Positions 12,180-24,544 are shown, counted from the first letter of the stretch. The stretch: 64,000 bases of DNA from Rusavskia elegans (GCA_011316305.1 SAUG01000138.1:1-64000); one strand, 5' to 3'. Translations and numbers: made by a program. The notes: a model not told the origin generated them from the sequence alone.

Positions 12180-14850
12180 TAATAATCTAAAAAAATATAG
12201 CTCCTAGTTAGCGGATATACTAGTATAGGCGGCTTCGAAACTTTAAAAATAGCGGGCGGATATATATTTAGGGTAGGTTAATTAAACGGCAGGAAAAATA
12301 ATTAAATCTATCTAGCCTAATTAAAGATTATAACCTATATAGATAGTATCCTATTCTGTTTATATTATATTAGGGAAATATATATAGATATTAAAGCTTT
12401 ACCTTCGGTCGGCAGAACTAAAACTAATATATAGTTATTTAAGCTTATAAATACTATAGCTATAGATTATAAAGCGCGGGTTCTATATAATACGTTAATA
12501 GAAAGGCGGGCAGAAGTACTAGTAAAATAGATAGAAATAGACCGCTAGAATTATAGAAGTAAAGATAATATTATCGATATTAGTAGTAGTACGGATTTAA
12601 AGGTTATCTTACTTTTTTATTATAAGTCGTTCGAATAAAGCCTTCTTACTGCGGCTAATATTAAAGGAGGGTAGGATAGACTCTCTAGCGAGGAAAACGC
12701 GCTAATTAATATTACGGAAATCCGGATAAATAGAATTATTATACTATAATATTATTAAATAATATAAAGGTAGGAAGAATAGAATAGACGAAGCTTTCTA
12801 GGAACTAAATAATTTCTAATATATAGCGAGTTCGCCGAAGCTCCGAATATTAAATAGAAAGTCGGGGTAGTAGCTAGCTAGAGTATCTATTAGCGATCTA
12901 ATAATAGATAGAAATAGGAAAAAGGCTTACTATAATTATATAAGTATCGAAAGGCTATTATAAGGATTTTATTAGCTTATTTAAATTCTATAGGCCGTAG
13001 TTATAGCGGCAGTAATATAGGCGGTACTAACTGTAGTTATTATAGTAGTAATAACTCTATAGGCCGTAGTTATTACCGCGGTAAAGTATTAGATAGCTAT
13101 AGCAGAAGTCTAGGTCTATTATCTAAAGGTATATAAAGAATCTATTTAGTATCTAAGTTACTACCGGAAATAGATAGAGCTCGAATACCGCTTATAGGAA
13201 TAGGATTTTTAACTTATACCGGAAATATAGTTTATAATCCTTTATATAAGCGTCCTCCCCTATATCGGGCTATATTTATCGAGTAGAGAACTCTAATAGG
13301 AAAAATAAAAGTTAATATATTACTAGTAAGGTAAGATAAAGGACGTTTATTATTTAGTAGTCGGTATAAAGTATTAATCTAGTAAAGTATATTATTATTA
13401 GGAAGGCGATCTTCGATTCTATAGGGTAGGATAACGATAGAAAGAAAAGTAGAAATAGATAATAAAATCGAAGGTTTAGGTTATAGTTCTACTATAGGTA
13501 GAATAAACCTTTAGGGCTTTCTACGCCGGACTAATCTATTACTAGAGGAAGGTTCTAATTAAGCTATTAGCTTTAATATATAGATCTAGAGTTATATCCT
13601 AGAATTAATATAGAGTTTAAATAGGGTATAACATAGTCCTAGGACTATAAAAATCTATTTAGTACTATAGTACGTACTAATAGATACCTTCGGGACCTCG
13701 GTAAAAGGAATAGGAAGAGCGAAGGCAGTAGCCGGAACTATCTAAAATTTTTAGTTTAAGGCCTTTTTTATTTTAAATATTATTTTATAACTCTTAGCCG
13801 CTTCCTTTTTCTTTTCCTCTATCTAGTACTTTTTAGGCCTGCTTTAAAGTATTTTAGGTAGTTAGATAGACGTATTACGCTCCGGTAGAAATATTTAGCG
13901 CTAGACTTCGAAATTACGAAGGGGGTTAACTAGTAAGAAATATCGTTAGGCGGTTCCGATAGAAAGAAAGGAGGAATAGGTATCTAACTTACGCGATATA
14001 AGGATATAAAAAGTCGGCTATTATTATATAATAGGAAAGGACCGTTACTAATATTACTAGAAAATATATAAATTAGGTTTTAATTATAAGTATAAAGTAA
14101 CGAATAGGAAGTAAGAAAACCTATTACCCTAATATTCGATATCTAGATTAGGCGGTAAAAGTAGGGAACTAGTATTTTATCGGGAATAATAGGTCCTTCC
14201 CGGTATATAGAGCGGATTATAGGCTAGTACGCTTTAATTTTTATTAAAGACTTATTATAGAGCTAGCGGGCTTTTTTACCTATTTAAATAAGAGATAGCC
14301 GCCTAGATAGATCGTTAATAGTACTATAGTAGAAGAAAAGCCTATAATAGACTTTATAATAATAAAGAATAGAACTAGATAGTACCTGGAATTTTAGATT
14401 ATTAACGAACAGCCTGCTACTTTATACGCTACCGTCTTTATTATATAGTATTATATTCCTATTTAACGGTAGCGAGGAATTATCTATAATCTATATTAAA
14501 GGTTAGGTAGGCTAGTAATAGCTTTACTAAACTTAAGAAGGAGCTAGTAAAAATAAAATAGAAGGAACGAGGGTAGAAATAGGAAATTTATATAGAACCT
14601 ACCGCTTTATAGAGAAATAAAAGGTAAGATCTTTGGCTAATTAATTACTACCTTTAAATCTTCTTAACGCGTATATATACGGATAACTATATAGGTTATT
14701 ATTAAATTAATTAGATAATTAAATCTTCCCGGCGATTAATTAGATAATTAAATTTTCCCTCGCTCTAAATAATAATTATACTAGCGGTAGCAGCGGGAAG
14801 CGGCGGGAAGTAGGTTTTAGACGAATATTAAAACTAACAGCGACTATATA

Positions 14851-15920
14851 GTTAGATATACCACGAACTATTACGATTATTATAGTTCTAAAAGCTGGAG
14901 GTTTATTATAAGACGATTCTATAGAACTTTCGTACCGGAACGGTATTAATAGGACGATATTAATATACGGTACGACCGACCGATTTTAACCAAGTCCTAT
15001 AGAATACCCGCCTAACTCTGACCCTCCGCACCGTACAATATTTATCTAGATAAACTAAAGTTTTAAAGATCTTTTACCTTTTTTTTAAATATTAGACGTT
15101 ATCGCTTTAATAGTATCGCTTCGATCTATAGAACGGGATAATAAAATTAATATAGTAAATTATTAAATTTTAATATCTCTATATATTAAAATATATTACG
15201 TTTAAATCTAGCTATAGTTATAGACGCAGTCCGAACTATTAAATAGTAAAAGATTTCTAGTATAGATTATTATAATTAATCCCGTATAGCCGCGAAAGTA
15301 TAGTTATAATATTATAAGGTATCTTTAATATAGCGGTAATTAAAAAGAAAATAGTAGAAATATATTCGATAATAAAATTAATAACTAACGAGAAATATTA
15401 TTTATAAGGAATAAAAAGCGATATATATAGCGAAAATTGCTGATAGTATCGATAGATAGCTGTCCGCTAAAAGCCTCTATTATAAAAGTCGGCTACAGCG
15501 GCTATAGGCGGCTATAGATAATTAGACTCGTTTATTTGGCCAATTTTCCAGTATATCTCTATGGAATCGTAGACGAAATACTATAATATAGAATCTTTAT
15601 ATATAGATATTTATTTTATCTAGATTTAGTAATATAGATTATATAACTAAAGTTTATAATTAATCTATAGTATATATAGATAATGAAATTCTAATAATAT
15701 ACCCGATATCGGCTTAAATTATCAATTTATAACGGCGTTCGAATATATCTATTAAGTTATAAAACTTTATATAAAAATGTAGAAGGTTATAAAGCCTTAT
15801 ATATAGAGTAAAAGTAGACGAGAAAATCGACTAGAATCTAATAGTAATAGGATATAACTAAAGTTTATATAGCTAATAGAAATATACCTCCGACTGAAAT
15901 TTATATAAATTCCATTCTTT
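14851..15920. other. AT-rich, partly RIP-ed DNA, no gene seen
   Basis: CpA and TpG are more frequent than to the left but still low. No reading frame, RNA gene or clear repeat was recognised. Two similar short motifs (ttagataattaaat) lie just before it at about 14,710-14,755. Confidence 0.5.
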
Positions 15921-15924
15921 ATTA

Positions 15925-16460
15925 CTATTAGATTAATTATTAGATGGTTAGTTAGAAGGTAAATATATTCGTCTGTATACGGGCGTAATAGCAGGGCAGG
16001 TAGACAGTTCGAATACTATACGACGAATATATTACCTCCGGCTACTACTATATTTTATATTTTTCCGATAGATAGAAATTACAGTTTTTAAATTAATAGT
16101 CGAATTATCTAAACGGCCAATTATTAAATAGTTGGCTAGAAAGTAAAAGTATTCGTCTATATACGAACGCAATAACAAGACGGGTCTAGAATTCGAATTC
16201 TATACGACGAATAAAATTTAGTAACTATTATATATTAAAATCTTTACTATAGATAGAAATTACTATATATAAACTGGTAATCGAATTATCTAGTATATCA
16301 GTTATTAAATAATTAACTAAAAATTAAAAATATTCGTCTATATACGGGCGTAATCGTAGAACGGGTAGATAGTTCGAATATCTTGCGACGGATAAATTAT
16401 CTCCGGCTACTACTATATTTTTAAATCTTTACAACAGCTAGATATTAAAGTTTCGAAGCC
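15925..16460. repeat. ~182-bp tandem array, three copies
   Basis: The motif attcgtct.tatacg recurs at 15,967, 16,151 and 16,332, offsets 184 and 181. Each unit also contains gacagttcgaat- or attcgaat-like text, then acgacgaataaa, then tagatagaaattac or a variant. A related array with the same landmarks lies at 18,800-19,190. Confidence 0.75.
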
Positions 16461-16549
16461 AGTAAATAACTTTTCCTATATAAATCTTTTTATATTCGAG
16501 GTAGATAGTAATTAGATTCTATTATAAAATTAACTGGAATATATTTCTC

Positions 16550-16640
16550 CATTCTGACGTATACCGCTGTTTACGCAGGATATATTACTAATAAACAAAT
16601 GAAATCTACGTAAATTTCAAATTGTTTTTTGGAATAGAAA
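16550..16640. repeat. Conserved tail, copy 1
   Basis: The segment around taccgctgtttacgcaggat, followed by aatctacgtaaa, follows the 182-bp array. A close copy, taccgctgtttcacgcagga, follows the second array at about 19,311. Array plus tail is therefore duplicated in direct orientation about 2.75 kb apart. Confidence 0.75.
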
Positions 16641-17536
16641 ATTTAGATTTATTTTTTATAAATATAGTATTTTTTACTATATTTTTTTTATATTAATATC
16701 CGAAAAATTATTAAATTCGAAATCTAAATATATTTTGTAATGAAATAGAATAGCCGTTTATTTATTAAATATAGATATAAAGAAAATGATTTAGTATTTC
16801 TATAGTTAATTCGAATTTTTATTATAGACGTCGATCGTGGATTTTATATTATAAATAACTACTATTACTATCTGTCGACGAGACTTTTGATAACGATTTA
16901 TTTATATAACAATCTCGATTTAGCAATTTTCTAACTTTTTACTACATATTAGATATACGAAGTCTATAGTTAAATCGATCGAAAATTTAAATTTATTTTA
17001 TAGATATATTTTGAAATTCGTATTAAAATAGATTAATAAATACTAGTTTAAAGTTTTAGTTAGATAAACGATTTCTAAAGCTAAAATAATACTTTTTTTA
17101 ATTTTGATCTTTAAATAATAGATAGCTATTCAATATAAAATCTTTATTAATTTTATATAAATAATAGAAGTTCAGTATAGAATATATATAATATTTTTGA
17201 AAAAATATTATATATATTAATATCGAATATATTTTCAATAATTAAAGTTATTTTATTATAAATAATATATTGATTATTGATTTCGATAGAAACAAATTTA
17301 GAATAAAATTAATAATATAAAAATAAAAACTAACGATATTCTATTTTCTCGTAATATTAGTATTTTGGTTTTAAAAAATATAGAAATATCTATAATATAA
17401 CGCTATCAAATCGAAATAAAAAAATCTAGATATACTAGCGAGTAATCTATTTAAATCTATTATTATAGAAATTATAATAAAGCTCGAAACGATTAAATAA
17501 TTTAAGATAATATAATGAAAAAAGCAATCTCGACGG

Positions 17537-18047
17537 TAGACTGGCCGTCGGGCCGGATTTCGAACCCGGATTCGTATCCCGAATTCAAACCGAATCGGTT
17601 TCGACTTTTCTAGATACTAAACCGAGTCGATTTCGATTTTTCTAAATATTAAACGGATTCGATTCTAGAACGAATTCGGATTTCTAGATTTAATCTACTA
17701 AAACCGCTAAAATCTAGTATAAAAATATAATTCTAATTTAAAAATAATACCTATCTATTAAAAATTAATCTAATAAAAAGAAATATATTATTAATATATA
17801 TCATCTATAGATAATATTATTAAAATGATTATTTATAATATTTATAATAGTATTATATTATATATAAAAGGTTTAATAGATCGGATTAAATTTCTATTAG
17901 TTTCTATTTTATAATCCGATTCGACTTTCGATTTTGATTTTAGAAACTAATCTATATTATTTAATAGGTCGGATCGAACTAACGTACTAGAACTCGGGTC
18001 GGATTTCCGAAATATTAACGAAAACTCGTACCGATATAGACAGTCTA
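17537..18047. mobile_element. TIR element (MITE-like), copy 1, 511 bp
   Basis: It starts with TAGACTGGCCG and ends with CAGTCTA, so both ends carry TA and the inverted TAGACTG. Its right end, read in reverse, matches the element beginning at 61,536 over roughly 200 bp (shared block attataaaatagaaactaat). TA at both borders suggests a Tc1/mariner-type target site. No transposase is encoded, so it would need one in trans. Confidence 0.65.
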
Positions 18048-18170
18048 TTCGACGGTATATAAATATAGAAAAGATTTAATATTTTCTATATTTCTGGTAA
18101 TTTATAAATAGAAAATTTATAAAAAGACGACTATCCGGTAGTTTCGATAAATTATTATTAATAGTATAAA

Positions 18171-18330
18171 TAGACTGGCCACTTCGAATCAAAGTAGCGA
18201 CCCGACTTCGCGATAGACGTAGCTATTACGTCTAAATTACTAGTTAAAGTTAGTTTCTTTCCTAATACGATTAGAAACTCGAACCCGGAATACGAACTCG
18301 GGTTCGAAACCCGATAAAACGGCCAGTCTA
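18171..18330. mobile_element. TIR element (MITE-like), copy 2, 160 bp
   Basis: A 160-bp unit has perfect 10-bp inverted ends, TAGACTGGCC and GGCCAGTCTA, each with a terminal TA. Its left end (TAGACTGGCCACTTCG) resembles the start of the 61.5-kb copy. Its right end resembles the inverted left end of copy 1 for about 45 bp, including TTTCGAACCCG. It looks like a short internal-deletion derivative of the same family. Confidence 0.7.
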
Positions 18331-18799
18331 AATATAAAATTTTAAAATAATCTTTATTCAAATTAATAAAAAATAAGATATTTATATATATAAATACTTT
18401 TACGTTAGATTTATATCCGTTTCTATATTCGCTTTTATAATTTAACGACCGAATTAATCAATATCAAAAATCGTATATAATTATATAATCCAGATATATA
18501 TTTTTAAATCTTTTAAATTTTTTGTACAATTCAAAATATTATATATTATATTTCGGCTATAGTATTTAAATCCAATAAATTTATACTCTGTAATCAACTT
18601 TTATATTTACTATAATATCAAATTTTCGTTATTACGTTTATAAAATATTCGTCGATGAAAAATAGATTGAAACACTAATTTTATTTTATATAACTAGCGT
18701 TATTGATCCACCTCTGTAGATAAAGACGTAATTTCAAAGCGAATAATAAATTTTCAATATTATATAACGAATAACATTCGTTTAAAATCGTATTTAATA

Positions 18800-19385
18800 A
18801 AATTTGATAAAAGATAGAAATTGTAGTATCTAAATTAATAGTTGAAATATAATATATTTTAAAATCAAATTGTTAACTAGATAGTAAAAGCGTTCGTCTA
18901 TATATAGAAATAATTTCATAATAAACAGATAAATCGAATAATTTACGATAAATAATATCCGATAATATTTATAATCTAAAAGTGTTATAATAGCTACTAA
19001 TATTTATTTTGAAATAAATTTTCGAATAATATAGAATATTAATAATTTATTTATTAAATCTAATAAAAGGTATTCGTTTCTATACAAAGATAATTATATA
19101 ACTACTAAATAACTCGAATACTATATAACGAATAAAATATTTCCAGCTATTATTATATTTTAAAACATTTTTAATATTAAAAAATTGATATTATAAAATT
19201 AGTAAAGAGCTTTTTTTTATATAGTAGATATTAAATTCATAGTTAGTTTTAAATTTATAATTAGAATCTAATACGAAATTTAAAAATCTTTATAATTCTA
19301 TTCTATAATATACCGCTGTTTCACGCAGGATATATTTCTAATAAATAATTAGAATCTACGTAGACTCCAAATGATTCTTTGGGAT
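18800..19385. repeat. Second ~180-bp array and conserved tail
   Basis: Units with gttcgtctatatata (18,892) and attcgtttctatac (19,072) are 180 bp apart and resemble the array at 15.9-16.5 kb. They are followed by the same tail (taccgctgtttcacgcagga). The RIP signature stops abruptly at the end of this tail, near 19,385, where ordinary pyrimidine-rich genic sequence begins. Confidence 0.7.
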
Positions 19386-19631
19386 AGTATTCAATCAAGT
19401 CTATCTCTCTCTCTCTTCCTCCCAACCATAAATCCACCCCCCCTTCAATCATTCAACCAACACAAACAAAAGCCCATGGGGATATCTCAACCCATTACAT
19501 TAATCCATCGCCAAGCTTGGTGCTCCTCCAGCAACCCAGCACCGACTAATATGTACTTATCTGTTCAACCCACCCCGCCCTTCCCCCGCCCTCCCATTCT
19601 CCAAAAGCATGCCTACCACACAACCTCTCCC

Positions 19632-20313
19632 TTACAAAATCATCCCCACCACGCCCAAAACCCCGGCAACCAACGCTCCAAAGTAAACCTCTACACTCCC
19701 CGCCGCCCCAAGGAAAGGGGTAACAGGAGGCGAAGGCCCAGCACCCGTCGGCGCAGCGGTGCCTGCAGGCACAGTCGCGTTGTCAGGGATAGGGGACGGG
19801 AGGGGAATCGGTGTGGTGACAACGGAGTCGGTGGTGTTGGTGAAGAAGTCCTGAGGGAGGGTGATGTTGTACCGTTCGGCGCAGATCTCGGCCGGGAGGC
19901 CGTTTGGGCAGCAGCGTTCGTCGATAAGGCAGTAGTCGCCGGGTCCGCAGGCATCTGTAGCAGTCAGTCACACAGCTCTTCCTTTTCGTTGTTTTTGGGG
20001 TGGAGGGGGAAAGCTTACAGGGCTTATCTCTATTATAATTGCAGCAGGTGAAACCTTGGCTCTGGTTGTAACATAAAAGTCTTTCGCTACGGTTGTCGCA
20101 ATCAAGGAACCCGGTTCCAAAACGACTTTCGCAGGTCGTGCCTGCCGGGACTGGCGGCACTTCGATGGTTTCGGCTTGGTAGGACTGGTCTGGACCCTGA
20201 ACCACGTATGAACCCTGACGCACTTGCAGCTCACGGGGAAGGAGCTGGTCCACGTTGCCGGCGAGAGCTCCAGCGACGATGATAGTGGTCGTGGCAAGGC
20301 TGAGGGAATGCAT
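19632..20313 (-). CDS. Secreted Cys-rich GPI-anchored protein
   Basis: Two exons, 20313-20019 and 19954-19632, are joined across a 64-bp intron (donor GTAAGC, acceptor CTACAG) in phase 1, giving 205 residues. The N-terminus MHSLSLATTTIIVAGALAG is a signal peptide. The middle has paired cysteines, with motifs FTCCNYN, YACGPGDYC and ERCCPNGLP, likely disulphide-bonded. N-glycosylation sequons (NIT, NTT, NAT) follow, then a Pro/Thr-rich stretch, then a hydrophobic C-terminal segment ending at VGMIL that fits a GPI-attachment signal. The gene sits directly beside the RIP-ed block. No family name was recognised; a cell-surface role or an effector-like role are both possible. The splice model is strong because cysteine spacing and the GPI tail appear only after splicing. 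Confidence 0.85.
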
Positions 20314-22146
20314 TCCGACTGGCTTGCTTACTTGTTTGTCGCGAGAAACGAGCGTTAGGAAGTAGAACAGATACAGTTGCGAAAAGCAAAGTAATTTCTG
20401 GGATCAGGGGTAGGATTATTGAGAAAGACAAAGCGAGAGACTGTTCGAAAAGGGAACAAAAGTTTGGGATGGCAGCGATGCGGGAGTGCTTTATATCACT
20501 CAGCCGATCTTCGTTGGCGTGAAACTTGTAAAGAATATTATTATCTGGTCCGCATAGCCACCACTCATAATTCACCAACTCACCGACGCATCGTGATCGA
20601 TGATTCTTCCTGCAGCTCATCCACTCATGGTGTAGGCAACAGGGGCCCGGATACGAGCTCTAGGCACGGCTCGCTGGTGAGGTGCTCCCCGTTTGTGTGT
20701 TTGACCAATGGTGTACGAAGACGCTCGACTTGGCGTTGGGGGCTGCAGATTTTCTTTCTCGTGGTCCCCAACCTCGTCCTGAATCCGGGATACCAATGCG
20801 GATCAGCAGCCGAGCCTCGTCGCTTTGATGTCTTCCCCATGCTGTTCTTGGGTTTAGAGAATAAATCAAGTGCGCGTGGCAGACTGCGACGAAAGCTTTG
20901 GTGGTGCCATGGATGTCGTCGAAGAGGATGTTCGAGACTCCAGAGGTTGTTCCAAGCGTTAATTCAAGGTATCCGTGCAACGCGACTAAAAAAAGCCTCC
21001 GCGATAGATATGGTGATGGTTTCGACGACGAGCCAAGCGGAAAGGTAAGTGACACCAAGCTAGCCGAACCAGTCGTTTTGCAGCCTCGCATTCTCATGGT
21101 CCGTGTGGTCGCACGCCAAAGGCATCTACCGGCCCCTATAACGGGGCTGACCGCAGCCTTATGTTGTACATAGGTCCAGAACTTGCGTGGCAGCCCTGGC
21201 TCGTAAACCTTGGCTTTTCTCACTTCTCAAAGTGGGTTCGGACGTGTCGGGCTGGAGATCTCCAGGCTACGGGTAGAGAATCTCGTGCTTTGTGAACGAG
21301 GGTGACAAGAAAATGGAACAAAGAGTGATTCGAAAGGAGTATCAGCCTTAGGTCATCAGCGGGTTGACAACCACCAGAACCTGGCATTCAAGAAATGATC
21401 GGTCGTGCCGATAACCGTGTGTTTTCCCTAGTCGTAGAGCCTCCCTATATGCGTCTGGACACAGCCGAGAGCGCTGGGTAAGAGCTGAAGCACACCTCGA
21501 CGGAATTTGACAGCAAGAGAAAGGCAGTGAGTAGATTTCACCGTGTGTACTCACTTATGATCCATTTGAACAGCCATCTCGATCGTCCTCCCAAATATTC
21601 CTCTATTGCAGTAGGCTATTACTGTTGAGAAGTTGTACACTTTTACGGGAATGCAGCAGCTTCCCGTTTTCTTTTGAGGGTGGGCGACGCCGCCAATGTG
21701 TCGATTGATTCTTGTTGCCCAATGCCCCGGGATGCTACAATGTGGTTGCGTGCGAAGGTTCACAGACTTTACCCCCACCAGAGTCAAATCGAGATTATGG
21801 TTCCATGGGTCATCTGGACGGCCAGCTGAGGCGCAAGTTCGCGAACATCTTCTCCGCTATTATGGCAGGAGGGGGCGAGAATGTGTACGGCAATCTCGAA
21901 ATTGACTGGGAAAGACCTCGACAAGGAACAGCCTCGTGTCTCCTCCGTCTTTCAGATGAATCACGGCGAAGCGAATCATCAGCTGACCGGAAAGCAGGAA
22001 GATGACCAATCCTATGCTTTCACCCACGGGATCATTCGGAAAGGAAAGACCATGAATTGTAAATGATGCATTGAATATCATTCTTCCATGCTGTGTCCCA
22101 GCCACGCATGGAATAGCTCTGACCCCACGATTTTACCTTATGGCGC
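20314..22146. other. Intergenic, no supported gene
   Basis: The 1.8 kb between two minus-strand genes holds the promoter of the Cys-rich gene. Open frames exist on both strands (longest 20,660-21,223 minus) but lack family resemblance or a consistent splice model. Base composition is ordinary and not RIP-ed. Confidence 0.5.
20490..20496 (-). promoter_or_regulatory. Possible TATA box of the Cys-rich protein gene
   Basis: The minus strand reads ATATAAA about 180 bp upstream of the start codon. Position and sequence fit a TATA element, but distance is on the long side. Confidence 0.3.
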
Positions 22147-23034
22147 TCACTGCAGATTGCAAATCCATAACCCCTGAAACCAGCCATCGTCCGCACTCGG
22201 GTCCCTCGTAAAGGCACAGCCGATTTGCTTGTATGAATTGTCGACCAAGATTTCATGATGTCCAGTCGTGGTAAGGCGCCTGATATGACACGAATCAGCA
22301 ATCAAACCACCCTAATCGAGGCGCCGATGGAACCAAAGAACTCACATAGGACTGATGCTATTTGCGAACTCGCACGAACTCGCCACAGGACCGCTTGGAA
22401 CCTCACAAAGCCAGCCTGCGACGTATCCAATCTCGAACGGTAAGAAGCCCTTGAGATCTTCGCCTCCGTCGTTGTCGTTGCCGGGCGTCATTACCTCCGC
22501 GTTGCCGCGTCCGTGGTGCTCGAAACCGTCCCCGTTGCCGTTGTTGAGTCGGCCGGTTTCGGCTGCCCCGTCGACCATCTCTTGTGACCACGATAGGGCG
22601 TTTAGGTTGTATGCGGAGCGCCATTTGTTGATGGTGGCGAGCATGGAATTATCGTTCGATGGATTGGGTTTGGCGTTGCTATTCGACTCGTTCGTGTTAG
22701 TCGAATCAGGCTTGGGTGTCGTCGCTTGTTCTTCGTCCGGTTGAGACGGTACGTCGTTGCTATTTGAATCGCTCGAATCAGACTTGGGGGTCGTTGGTTG
22801 CTTTTGGGGAACGAAATTTCCTCCCGACTGTCGAACGCCATCTTCTCCTTCTGTCCATGTTTTTGAAACCTTGCAAGTGCTTGGATCGTCGGCGTCACTG
22901 CAGACGTACGAGGTCCAAGTGACTTTTCTTTCCGCTATCGATGAGACTGTCTTGGCGGAGACTTGTGGGGGCGAGGAGATACGGACGCAGACAACGCTGG
23001 CGGCAAGCACAATAATGAGTGGAACTGACAACAT
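22147..23034 (-). CDS. Secreted CAP-domain (SCP/PR-1) protein
   Basis: Exons 23034-22346 and 22279-22147 are joined across a 66-bp intron (GTGAGT...CAG), giving 273 residues. An N-terminal signal peptide (MLSVPLIIVLAASVVCVRI) is followed by a Ser/Asn/Asp/Pro-rich linker with repeated TTPKSDS/TTPKPDS text. The C-terminal half is a CAP domain with INKWRSAYNLNALSWSQEM, a metal-site-like FEHHGRGNAEV, and, supplied by exon 2, the signature TGHHEILVDNSYKQIGCAF and terminal WICNL. CAP proteins of the Pry type bind sterols or lipids outside the cell, and some act in host interaction. Exon 2 is needed to complete the domain, which strongly supports the splice. The gene lies between a Cys-rich secreted gene and a MITE. 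Confidence 0.9.
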
Positions 23035-23121
23035 GTTGTCAAACGGTATATAGAAATGAGTGAGGAGAACGTAATGTAATGTAAGGACGGTAAGGTGCGT
23101 ACTCTATAGCGAGCAGCGGTG

Positions 23122-23130
23122 CCTTTATAG
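23122..23130 (-). promoter_or_regulatory. Probable TATA box of the CAP gene
   Basis: The minus strand reads CTATAAAGG about 90 bp upstream of the CAP gene start codon, a typical spacing for a fungal TATA element. Confidence 0.45.
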
Positions 23131-23338
23131 TAGGTCCCATCTTCTGGAGAGAAACTTCCACACGGCTCCGAAGGAACGGCACGGGTTGCTGTTTCATGAA
23201 GGGGCAGGATCACGGATGCTCCACACGCTAAGGAGATGAGATATGATCAAATCACACTACAATAATCCTTCAATCATCAACATCAAAATTGCATCAGGAG
23301 AGAGGGTCGCGGCGGGGGTTCCTCGAAAAATGCAAGTG

Positions 23339-23851
23339 TACCCCAGATTAAATAAACCTGGTTAGTGAAAAAAAGACTGTCAAACCCTACTAACCGTCGA
23401 CTAAAAGTTTTAAAGTTTTTTTGTTCCTTAAATAACTTAATAACTAGAAGCTGAATTCGTTTTAAAATTTCGAGTCTTATTAATAAAGATATATAGTTAG
23501 TATCTAACTTCTTTCTATCTATCTTTTATTATTTTTATTACTTTAGAGGACTAATATCTAGATTTTCGAAAAATTCTATCGGTTATAAAAAGGACTTTAG
23601 TAGTCCGGCAGGTACTTTCTAGACTAAAAAAAAAGATTCCTATATAAAATAATAAGAAAGAATTCTATTAATATAAAATTCTTCTAGTCGCTAGTATATA
23701 TATAGCAGACTTCTTAAAAAAAGTTTTAGTAATTTTTAGCTTTTAGTTATTAAGTTATTTAAGGAATAAAAAAACTTTAAAACTTTTAGTCGACGGTTAG
23801 TAGGGTTTAACAGTCTTTTTTTTACTAACCAGGTTTATTTAATCTGGGGTA
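23339..23851. mobile_element. 513-bp MITE with ~115-bp inverted repeats
   Basis: The left end TACCCCAGATTAAATAAACC is mirrored exactly at the right end, and complementarity continues for about 115 bp on each side (to about 23,453 and from about 23,737). TA at both borders suggests a TA target duplication as in Tc1/mariner or pogo relatives. The arms differ only by transitions of the CpA-to-TpA kind: the left arm keeps several CpA/TpG that are TpA in the right arm. The core lacks CpA/TpG and coding capacity. It is a non-autonomous, RIP-affected element. Confidence 0.88.
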
Positions 23852-24544
23852 AACGGCTGAAGCTTGGCAAACCTTAATGAAACACTTGCCGAGTCAACCG
23901 ACCCGTAGTAAGCAGGGACGGGCTCGTAGTCACACAGCCTTGAAGTACGGCGGCACCGTTCATGGTTTCAGTAATGAGGAACGGTACTTGACTGGCGCTT
24001 TGAATAATTCGAGCCTTGTTTCCCGTGTCACCTTCCCCACAGCATCCCACTCAAATGTCGCGTCGCAGTCAGCGTGATACTTCCCGGTGATTAGCAGCAT
24101 ACCTTGCTTGGCGCAATCAGCGCCTCAGGGCATTAAGGGGGTTTTGCGGGGATCTTGGGGCAAGCGGTTTGAAGAGTTTGAAGCAAGAAACGGCTCTGAG
24201 CCCTAATCTACCAACGACCAATCACAGTCCAAAGCGGAAGCCTAAGTCAATGTAGTGCAGTATCTGAATCACTCTCTTACGTAGATATTAAATTGTTATA
24301 GTATATATATCAATCAGACGATTGATCTCGCAGTTCCTATTTTATTTTTTCAATTTTTTCTAGTAGAAGTTTCTACTATTATCGTAGTAGGTTAAAAGTT
24401 GATCATACGTTTATAAAATACATACAGTTTGACTAATCTAGATACAATAGAAGCTTTCGTGGTATTATTATCAAACCTAGCATTGTAATACATTGAGTTA
24501 CTATAATAGGTTGATATCTGTTCATCCTCTTTCCTAAGTTATTT
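23852..24544. other. Intergenic, no gene seen
   Basis: This 0.7-kb stretch separates the MITE from the 3' end of the retropepsin-like gene. It has a GC-rich left half and an AT-rich right half around 24,280-24,440. No coding sequence is supported. Confidence 0.5.

Larger units (their letters stand above)
1..14850. repeat. RIP-degraded repeat block, left flank
   Basis: In line after line CpA and TpG are zero or one per 60 bases, while CpG remains common and GC content is moderate. This is the product expected of repeat-induced point mutation acting on CpA and its complement until saturation. Because ATG contains TpG, start codons have almost vanished, and CAA, CAG and TGG codons have become TAA or TAG. 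No intact gene is present. The block still contains tandem repeats and reading-frame relics, listed separately, so it was once a large repeated element or several. From about 14,850 a few CpA and TpG reappear, suggesting an element border there. The original family was not recognised. Confidence 0.9.

Noticed and set aside
18158..18361. Minus-strand open frame of 67 codons in the repeat block
   Set aside because: It lies across the 160-bp TIR element and owes its openness to the inverted ends; no protein features.
20660..21223. Minus-strand open frame of 187 codons
   Set aside because: No domain, no signal peptide, an antisense frame is equally open, and it does not splice into a longer product.
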